Assembly: GCA_019415645.1 (NCBI GenBank)
Contig: DXYV01000062.1
Location: 1-11,521 of the forward strand
Reading direction: 5' to 3'
Length of the DNA stretch: 11,521 nucleotides
Source of the DNA: Clostridiales bacterium
GTDB taxonomy: Bacteria > Bacillota > Clostridia > Oscillospirales > Oscillospiraceae
The position numbers and the translations under genes are program-made. The notes below the pieces were generated by a model. That model did not search any database. It worked only from the letters and a program-made list of their open reading frames with translations, and had not been told where the DNA came from. Position 1 is the first letter of the stretch. Each line of letters opens with the position of its first letter. Positions 1-4,826 of this stretch are shown here, one piece after another.

Positions 1-1
1 C

Positions 2-457
2 GAGAGCGGCATCGTGGTGGAGGGCCTGGACAACTGTCTGGTCAAATTCTCCAAGTGCTGTTCCCCCGTCCCCGGCGACCCGGTCATCGGCTTCATCACC
101 CGGGGCTACGGCGTGTCTGTCCACCGCACCGACTGCCCCAACGCCGCCCCCGAGAAGCGCAAGCCCGAGGAGGCCGGCCGCTGGGTCAACGTCAGCTGGG
201 TGGAGGGCGACCTGAACGGCTACCGCACCTCCCTGGAGCTGTCCGCCAAGGACCGGGACGGCCTTACCCTGGACATCGCCATGGCCCTGTCCACCCTGAA
301 GGTCAAGGTCAATTCCCTCTCCGCCAAGGGCCAGCCCGACGGTTACGCCATCGTGTCTGTGGAGCTGACCGTCAAGGACCGGGACGAACTCAACTCGGTC
401 ATCAACAAGCTGGGCCAGATTCAGGGCGTATTCCTGGTCCAGCGGGCCACCGGCTGA
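2..457 (+). CDS. relA: RelA/SpoT-type (p)ppGpp synthetase/hydrolase, C-terminal part (5' end outside window)
   Basis: The open frame enters from the left edge and stops at a TGA at 455-457, so only about 151 C-terminal residues of a protein usually 720-760 aa long are present. What is visible matches the regulatory end of long RSH enzymes, which make and degrade (p)ppGpp in the stringent response. The first 45 residues carry the conserved small zinc-finger/RIS-type domain, with the pattern CCSPVPGD, a GFITRGYGVSVHR stretch and a following DC pair. The last 75 or so residues form an ACT domain that ends in a hydrophobic strand (GVFLVQRATG). The catalytic hydrolase, synthetase and TGS domains would lie upstream, so the sequence cannot show whether the enzyme is mono- or bifunctional. 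The next gene starts 61 bases downstream on the same strand with no obvious terminator between, so read-through is possible. Confidence 0.93.
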   Translation, partial: ESGIVVEGLDNCLVKFSKCCSPVPGDPVIGFITRGYGVSVHRTDCPNAAPEKRKPEEAGRWVNVSWVEGDLNGYRTSLELSAKDRDGLTLDIAMALSTLKVKVNSLSAKGQPDGYAIVSVELTVKDRDELNSVINKLGQIQGVFLVQRATG

Positions 458-518
458 GCCTGCCGGTTTGAATCCTGTTTGGATGGTCCATCATACTTTA
501 GAACAAGGGTGATTGCCC

Positions 519-1529
519 ATGAGCAGTGAGATCCGCAAAGCGATCCGGGCCTCTGACACGGCCCGGGCCGCCGGCCGGCCCGCCAATCCGGAGGGGGACT
601 GCCCCGAGCAGCTGGCCCCCCTCCTTCTGGGCCAGGGCCTGCCCGTCTATTCCCTGGCCCGGGCCTTTCAGGAGCAATACCGCCTCTATGCCACCGTGCT
701 GGGCTCAGCCCAGGACCCCGTCTGCTCCGGCAGCCGCCTGTGCGCCTGTCTGGACTGGGACGAGGGCGACCCGCTGGCCCAGGTGCGGCGGTTTGCCGAC
801 CTGGCCGAGGGAATGCCCGTTCTGGTGGTCCCGGCGGAGGATTCCGCCGCCCGCCGGCTGGCGGCGGGCCGGGACTCCCTGCCGCCGGAGGTGCTGGTCT
901 GCGCCCCCACGGCGGAAGCGCTGGCCCGGCGGGACGACCCGGCCGCGCTGGCCGATGCCTGCACGCAGGCCGGCCTGACCCTGGGCGGCGGGGAGCCCAC
1001 CCACTGCGTCCTGGGTTACTGCAGCCGGGAGAGGCGGGTGCGCCTGCTCTGCTGTGCCCAGCTGCTGCTGCGGGCCGGGAACACCGCCCTGGTGGCCCAC
1101 GCGGTTTTTCTGGATGAGGTCACCGCCCGGGTGGCACGGCTGATGGATGCCCTGGGCTGGACCGGCTTCTTCCTGGTCCGCCTGGCCCTGGGCGATGAGG
1201 GCGAGCCCCGGCTGATCGACCTGGAGGCCGCCCCCGGCGACCTCTCCCATATGCTCACCGCTATGGGCCAGTCCCCCGCCTGGTGGGCGGTGGAGGACCT
1301 GTATTACCGCCACGAGCTGCCCTACACGGTCACTTCCGGCCACTGCCTCTGGCGGGTGATCAGCCACGGCGCCTGCAAAAAGCGCCTGGACCGCCAAGGT
1401 ATGGCCATCGTGCGGGGGATGCTGGGCTTCGGCGCGGTCTGCAACCCCTTTTATACCCCCGGCGACGGCGGTCCCGGCCGCCGTCTGGCCCTGCGCAGGG
1501 TGTGGAAAGCGCTGGACACCCTGGAATGA
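519..1529 (+). CDS. Degenerate ATP-grasp carboxylate-amine ligase-like protein, probable pseudoenzyme
   Basis: A 336-aa protein starting at ATG 519, preceded by AAGGG at 505-509 with a 9-base spacer. The in-frame TTG at 513 is too close to that site. Residues 33-60 (APLLLGQGLPVYSLARAF and on) resemble the first strand and helix of the ATP-grasp carboxylate-amine ligase / D-aspartate ligase-like family. Residues 207-262 (MDALGWTGFFLVRLAL, RLIDLEAAPGD, then WWAVEDLYY) resemble its C-terminal metal-binding half. From memory of the family, the 60-80 residues with the ATP-binding lysines and the glycine-rich loop should lie between. Here residues 150-180 join the two halves directly. The usual FEIN.R.GR metal motif reads IDLEAAPGD, so the Asn and Arg are lost. 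The frame is intact and codon use matches the neighbours, so the gene is maintained and not decaying. It ends 33 bases before the MurE-like gene. A weak promoter-like pair (TTGAAT at 468, CATACT at 492, spacer 18) lies upstream. The family assignment is inference; that the gene is real is firm. Confidence 0.72.
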   Translation: MSSEIRKAIRASDTARAAGRPANPEGDCPEQLAPLLLGQGLPVYSLARAFQEQYRLYATVLGSAQDPVCSGSRLCACLDWDEGDPLAQVRRFADLAEGMPVLVVPAEDSAARRLAAGRDSLPPEVLVCAPTAEALARRDDPAALADACTQAGLTLGGGEPTHCVLGYCSRERRVRLLCCAQLLLRAGNTALVAHAVFLDEVTARVARLMDALGWTGFFLVRLALGDEGEPRLIDLEAAPGDLSHMLTAMGQSPAWWAVEDLYYRHELPYTVTSGHCLWRVISHGACKKRLDRQGMAIVRGMLGFGAVCNPFYTPGDGGPGRRLALRRVWKALDTLE

Positions 1530-1562
1530 CCCGTCCCTTCCATTTTCCTTCAGGAGGTTCTT

Positions 1563-3014
1563 ATGAAGCTATCCCAACTGCTGACCGGTCTGGACGTCCG
1601 GACCGCCCCTGCCGCCGATCCTGACATCACCGACGTGGTGTGTGACTCCCGCAAGGTCACGCCGGGCTGCCTGTTCGTGGCCCTGTCCGGGGCCCGGGCC
1701 GACGGCCACCGCTTTGCCGCCGCCGCCCTGGCCGACGGGGCCGCCGCGGTCCTGCTGGAGCGGCCGGTGGACGGCCTGCCTCCGGAGGCTCCGGCCGTCC
1801 AGGTGGCCGATACCCGCAAGGCCCTGGCGCTGGTCTCCGCCGCCTTCTTCGGCCATCCGGCGGAACAGCTCACCCTCATCGGCGTCACCGGCACCAAGGG
1901 CAAGACCACCACGGCCCACATCCTCAAGGCCATTCTGGAGGCCGCCGGCCATAAGACCGCCATGGTGGGTACGGTGGGCTATTTCCTGGGCCCGGAGAAG
2001 ATCGCCGACGCGCTGAACACTACGCCGGAGTCCCTGGACCTGCACCGCTTTTTTGCCCAGGCGGTGGCGGCCGGCTGCACCCATCTGGTCATGGAGGTCT
2101 CCTCCCAGGCCCTGAAGCTGGACCGCACCTATGGTATCACCTACGACGCGGCGGTGTTCCTCAACCTCTCCCCGGACCACATCGGCGGGGCGGAACACAA
2201 GGATTTCGCGGAATACCTGGCCTGCAAGGCTAAGCTGTTCACCCAGTGCCGTCAGGCGGTGGCCAGCGCCGACGACCCCCACACGCCGGAGATTCTCGCC
2301 CACTGCACCGCCCCGGTCACCACCTTCGGCTTCTCGGAAGGGGCCGAGATCCGCGGCGGCGCGGTGACCCCCCTGCGGGGCGCCGGCCTGCTGGGCAGCC
2401 AGTTCTCGGTCACCGGATACGACCGGCCCGTGCAGTTCAATATGCCCGGTGTGTTCAACGCCAGCGACGCGCTGGCCGCCATCGCCGCCGCCCGGGTGCT
2501 GGGCGTGCCGGAGGAGGCGGTCCGCCGCGGCCTGCTGACCACCACCGTCCGGGGGCGTACGGAGGTCTATCCCCATGAGGGGGACTATATCGTGCTCATC
2601 GACTACGCCCACAACGACGTGTCCTTTGCCAGCCTGCTGTCCACGCTGCGCACTTACGACCACAACCGAATCCTGGTGGTGTTCGGCGCGGGCGGCGACC
2701 GGCCCCGGATGCGCCGCACCGACATGGCCCGGGAGGCCGCCAAGTATGCCGATTTCGCCGTTATCACCGCTGACAACCCCCGCACGGAGCGGGTGGAGGA
2801 CATCTGCGCCGACATCACCGCCGGGCTGGAGGGCAAGATCCCCTCAGTGGAGATCTACGACCGGGCCCAGGCCATCCGCTACGCCCTGGATATGGCGCAG
2901 CCCGGCGACATCGTGGCGCTGCTGGGCAAGGGCCACGAGGAGTATATCGAGGTCAACGGCGTGCGCTCCCACTTCTCGGAGAAGGAAGTGCTGGACGCCT
3001 ATTTTCACCAGTAA
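1563..3014 (+). CDS. MurE-like UDP-MurNAc-peptide ligase (possible second MurE paralogue)
   Basis: A 483-aa Mur ligase, full length for MurE, started by ATG 1563 behind AGGAGG (1552-1557, spacer 5). Such enzymes use ATP to add the third amino acid to UDP-MurNAc-L-Ala-D-Glu in the cytoplasm. The N-terminal UDP-sugar domain is present (CDSRKVTPGCLFVALSG, residues 27-43). The P-loop is GTKGKTT at 110-116 and TTPE is at 153-156. SSQALKLDR is at 180-188, the probable carbamylated lysine is K222 in CKAKLF, and GKGHE is at 455-459. DNPR at 404-407 is the motif associated with meso-diaminopimelate selection. Two segments differ from textbook MurE: DHIGGAEHKDF in place of DHLD.H, and DYAHND in place of DYAHTPD. 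In my recollection these variants mark a MurE-like paralogue found beside ATP-grasp ligase genes in Oscillospiraceae, with housekeeping murE elsewhere. It is therefore given no symbol; it could still be the only MurE. Confidence 0.88.
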   Translation: MKLSQLLTGLDVRTAPAADPDITDVVCDSRKVTPGCLFVALSGARADGHRFAAAALADGAAAVLLERPVDGLPPEAPAVQVADTRKALALVSAAFFGHPAEQLTLIGVTGTKGKTTTAHILKAILEAAGHKTAMVGTVGYFLGPEKIADALNTTPESLDLHRFFAQAVAAGCTHLVMEVSSQALKLDRTYGITYDAAVFLNLSPDHIGGAEHKDFAEYLACKAKLFTQCRQAVASADDPHTPEILAHCTAPVTTFGFSEGAEIRGGAVTPLRGAGLLGSQFSVTGYDRPVQFNMPGVFNASDALAAIAAARVLGVPEEAVRRGLLTTTVRGRTEVYPHEGDYIVLIDYAHNDVSFASLLSTLRTYDHNRILVVFGAGGDRPRMRRTDMAREAAKYADFAVITADNPRTERVEDICADITAGLEGKIPSVEIYDRAQAIRYALDMAQPGDIVALLGKGHEEYIEVNGVRSHFSEKEVLDAYFHQ

Positions 3015-3022
3015 TGCAAAAA

Positions 3023-3058
3023 CGAGCGGCTGACGGTGGCGTCAGCCGCTCGCTTTTG
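3023..3058 (+). terminator. Intrinsic terminator after the MurE-like gene
   Basis: A 13-bp perfect stem (3023-3035 with 3040-3052) closes on the four-base loop GTGG and is followed by CTTTTGTTT. It starts 9 bases after the MurE-like stop codon and should end the relA-side transcription unit. Confidence 0.9.
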
Positions 3059-3075
3059 TTTCCGCTTCTGACCTC

Positions 3076-3104
3076 TTGCTTTCTCCTCTTCCATGGGCTA
3101 CAAT
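3076..3104 (+). promoter_or_regulatory. Predicted sigma-A promoter for the small membrane-anchored protein gene
   Basis: TTGCTT at 3076-3081 and TACAAT at 3099-3104 are separated by exactly 17 bases. The pair lies after the terminator and about 55 bases before the start codon of the next gene, giving a leader of roughly 48 bases. The -10 box matches consensus at five of six positions; the -35 box is weaker. Confidence 0.55.
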
Positions 3105-3158
3105 TTTGCTGTACCGGTTTGCTTCTTTCCCCGCTTCGCTTCGGAAGGAGGACTGCTT

Positions 3159-3548
3159 ATGGCCGCACCCCGCACAAAGCGCGTGCTTCTGGCCGTGCTG
3201 CTCATGTCAACCCTGGCCGTTTTATTCCTTTTTGGGGTTCCCCTCCTCACAACACCGTTAGGCGAACCGGAATATGAGAATGCCGTCACCTTTCGGGCGG
3301 AGTTGATCGAGGCCGAAATGACCACTTCCTTTCCGGTCCTTACGATTTTAGAGGACGGCGCGCAGCGCAGGCAGCTCTGGCTGCAATCGGATACTCTGAT
3401 CCACGCTTCGGACGGAACCGTTCTCCCGCCCAGCCAAGCCGCCCGGCTCATCCCCGGCACACAGCTGGACGTCACGGCGGAGAAGACCGTAATCTATGAG
3501 CCGGAAACTGCCTATATCCGTTGCTACGAGATTCAAGTTCTCGAGTGA
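3159..3548 (+). CDS. Small membrane-anchored extracytoplasmic protein, function unknown
   Basis: A 129-aa protein. ATG 3159 is chosen over the upstream in-frame ATG 3093 because AAGGAGG (3145-3151) sits 7 bases before it, and because the upstream ATG overlaps the predicted promoter. The N-terminus has basic residues (RTKR) followed by one hydrophobic segment at about residues 9-31. This suggests an uncleaved signal anchor with the rest outside the cell. There is no lipobox cysteine. The exported part (residues 40-129) is rich in alternating beta-type residues: a strand-rich start (VTFRAELIEAEM), a central QLWLQSDTLIHA.DGT, and a closing GTQLDVTA...YEIQVLE. This pattern is reminiscent of small OB-fold domains such as those in YobA/DUF3221-type proteins, but the match is only by feel. 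The gene appears to stand alone, with its own promoter and a terminator behind the upstream operon. Confidence 0.8.
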   Translation: MAAPRTKRVLLAVLLMSTLAVLFLFGVPLLTTPLGEPEYENAVTFRAELIEAEMTTSFPVLTILEDGAQRRQLWLQSDTLIHASDGTVLPPSQAARLIPGTQLDVTAEKTVIYEPETAYIRCYEIQVLE

Positions 3549-3593
3549 CTCCGCTTCTCATTTGGCTTTGTACCGAACAAGGATAAAATTTTG

Positions 3594-3638
3594 AATCAAA
3601 AGGCCCAGAGAGCGCGGTTCTTCCGCCTCCTCCGGGCC
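3594..3638 (-). terminator. Probable intrinsic terminator for the minus-strand membrane protein gene
   Basis: On the minus strand, GGCCC (3634-3638) pairs with GGGCC (3602-3606) and GCGG/CCGC close around a five-base loop at 3618-3622. The middle of the stem is imperfect, with wobbles and two mismatches. The hairpin is followed by TTTTGATT. It lies about 110 bases after the stop codon, leaving a long 3' untranslated region. Confidence 0.5.
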
Positions 3639-3751
3639 CGTGCATCACAGCATGCTTACCTCAATATTTGTCTTTCTCCGCGGCCAAAGCCCTTGGCGCA
3701 CCGGCAGAACTCCCCCGGCCGCTTGTTTCCGTTCAATGAAGCGATTCAGAG

Positions 3752-3982
3752 TTACGTCGTCCCGTAAATGCCATAATGAATCAACGGCGAAAGCATCACG
3801 AATAGGGCAAAGCCCGCAATCGTTCCAACCAAAGCGTATGGTTTTTCCTGAAGCGCCAGACGGATCGCCTCGATCAACGCAAACACAAAAATAAACGGGA
3901 GCAGAATCGAAATGGGGAAAATAGCGTTGACAAGTCGAAAGAAATCCACAAGAAACTGAGTTGGCCTAATCGTAATCCACAT
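3752..3982 (-). CDS. Small two-helix membrane protein, function unknown
   Basis: A 76-aa protein on the minus strand. AGAGGT (3991-3996) lies 8 bases before the ATG, and a well-spaced promoter is found farther upstream, which together support a real gene. Two strongly hydrophobic stretches, at about residues 19-41 and 50-72, flank a short polar turn (LQEKPYAL), so it should span the membrane twice with little outside. It has no recognisable motif. The N-terminal FLVDFFRLVNAIFP contains amphipathic character. The antisense reading of this stretch has no ribosome binding site and an improbable composition. The gene lies in the islet between the convergent core operons. It could be a small regulator or partner of a membrane complex, but nothing in the sequence says which. 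Confidence 0.68.
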   Translation of the reverse strand: MWITIRPTQFLVDFFRLVNAIFPISILLPFIFVFALIEAIRLALQEKPYALVGTIAGFALFVMLSPLIHYGIYGTT

Positions 3983-4058
3983 TAAACTTCACCTCTCAGA
4001 GCAGCCCGCGGCCATTGTCCGGAACTCCGCAAAAGCGGAAACATTTCATTCCATATTC

Positions 4059-4087
4059 ATGATAGCAAATTTCACAATCACTTTCAA
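4059..4087 (-). promoter_or_regulatory. Predicted sigma-A promoter for the two-helix membrane protein
   Basis: Read on the minus strand, TTGAAA (4082-4087) and TATCAT (4059-4064) are separated by exactly 17 bases in an AT-rich stretch. Transcription would start near 4052, and the leader then contains a small TCCGC/GCGGA hairpin (4026-4039) before the ribosome binding site at 3991-3996. Confidence 0.6.
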
Positions 4088-4132
4088 TGATATTTCCGAT
4101 TTTTGGGGGGGAGGGACAAACTCAAGCGAACA

Positions 4133-4624
4133 ATGGGAATGAATTCTTTGTTTCAGCTCTTTACAATGAACAGAGGGCATGAATACATTATTCTTTATTT
4201 TACTGCAAGAAAAGAAATTGTAATCATTGGAACGGTAAAAGATGTATTCCGCAAACCCTGCGGAGCGCCGTACACATTGAATCCTCCCTATACGTATGAA
4301 GAGCTAGGAAAAAAGATATTGAAGATGGTAGAGCAGGTTCAGACATTAACAGCGCAGGATATTCCAAAATATCCAGAACCATATCAAGCGGCTACTGGGA
4401 TTAAAAGTTGGAGTAAGTTTTGCAGAGATAGAAGCATGATTGGAATCAAATGGTCCTATACAGAACAATGTATTGAATTTTCATACTGGAAAAGGATCAG
4501 TTCTGCTGGATATACCTCCGCAGACAATATCATACAGCCAAAAATATTGAGTTTTGAATCCAGCCCCGAAAAAATCGGAAGTGTGGTTGAAGAGATGATG
4601 GAAGAAGCTCTCTTGAAAGCGTGA
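4133..4624 (+). CDS. AT-rich orphan gene, possible contact-dependent-inhibition-type immunity protein
   Basis: A 163-aa soluble protein with no signal peptide or membrane segment. Its codons are much richer in A/T than those of the flanking core genes, a sign of horizontal acquisition. The start is uncertain. In-frame ATGs occur at 4133 and 4139, but the only Shine-Dalgarno-like sequence (a run of seven G then AGGGA, 4105-4116) ends 16 bases before the first, which is too far. Visible blocks are FRKPCGAPYTLNPPYTYEEL (residues 39-58), ATGIKSWSKF (87-96), a beta-rich middle with many aromatics, and an acidic C-terminal helix (SSPEKIGSVVEEMMEEAL). The mix of short strands, KPCG.PY and a SPEELG-like end reminds me of small immunity proteins of CDI or polymorphic-toxin systems. 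No toxin gene is visible nearby, so that function is a guess. The gene runs toward the mutL operon and could share its bidirectional terminator. Confidence 0.7.
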   Translation: MGMNSLFQLFTMNRGHEYIILYFTARKEIVIIGTVKDVFRKPCGAPYTLNPPYTYEELGKKILKMVEQVQTLTAQDIPKYPEPYQAATGIKSWSKFCRDRSMIGIKWSYTEQCIEFSYWKRISSAGYTSADNIIQPKILSFESSPEKIGSVVEEMMEEALLKA

Positions 4625-4773
4625 GAGACCAAAGCACGTCCATTTCTCCGAGGCCACCATAATTGTCCCCGAAGGATTGGAAAGGTTATTTCCCTCCGTA
4701 TTCGGATTCCGCAGCATTCGAGTAATAACACCGATATTCCACTCTGTCAACATCTGATTTCCTACATAATTGC

Positions 4774-4820
4774 AAAATCCCCGTGGAGGCGGAAAATTCC
4801 GTCTCCACGGGGATTTTTTT
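4774..4820. terminator. Bidirectional intrinsic terminator between the islet gene and mutL
   Basis: Positions 4774-4790 pair with 4801-4817 (one G-T wobble) and continue as GGAA/TTCC toward the loop, giving a stem of about 19 bp. On the + strand it is followed by a run of seven T, and on the minus strand by TTTT. It can end transcription of the + strand islet gene and of the mutL operon, whose stop codon is at 4827. Confidence 0.92.
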
Positions 4821-4826
4821 CTTTTC

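Noticed and set aside
705..1397. Long minus-strand open frame opposite the ATP-grasp-like gene
   Set aside because: It is a GC-rich shadow with low-complexity Gly/Gln/Ala-rich translation and no ribosome binding site. The + strand frame has family-like motifs.
3093..3158. Upstream ATG start for the small membrane-anchored protein
   Set aside because: It lies between the predicted -35 and -10 boxes and has no ribosome binding site. ATG 3159 has AAGGAGG at the right distance.
3640..3894. Plus-strand 84-aa open frame opposite the two-helix membrane protein
   Set aside because: It has no ribosome binding site and an unlikely composition. The minus-strand frame has a promoter, a ribosome site and coherent membrane helices.
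4021..4040. Small TCCGC/GCGGA hairpin in the leader of the two-helix gene as a riboswitch
   Set aside because: A five-bp stem with a four-base loop is too simple, and no aptamer-like conserved sequence surrounds it.
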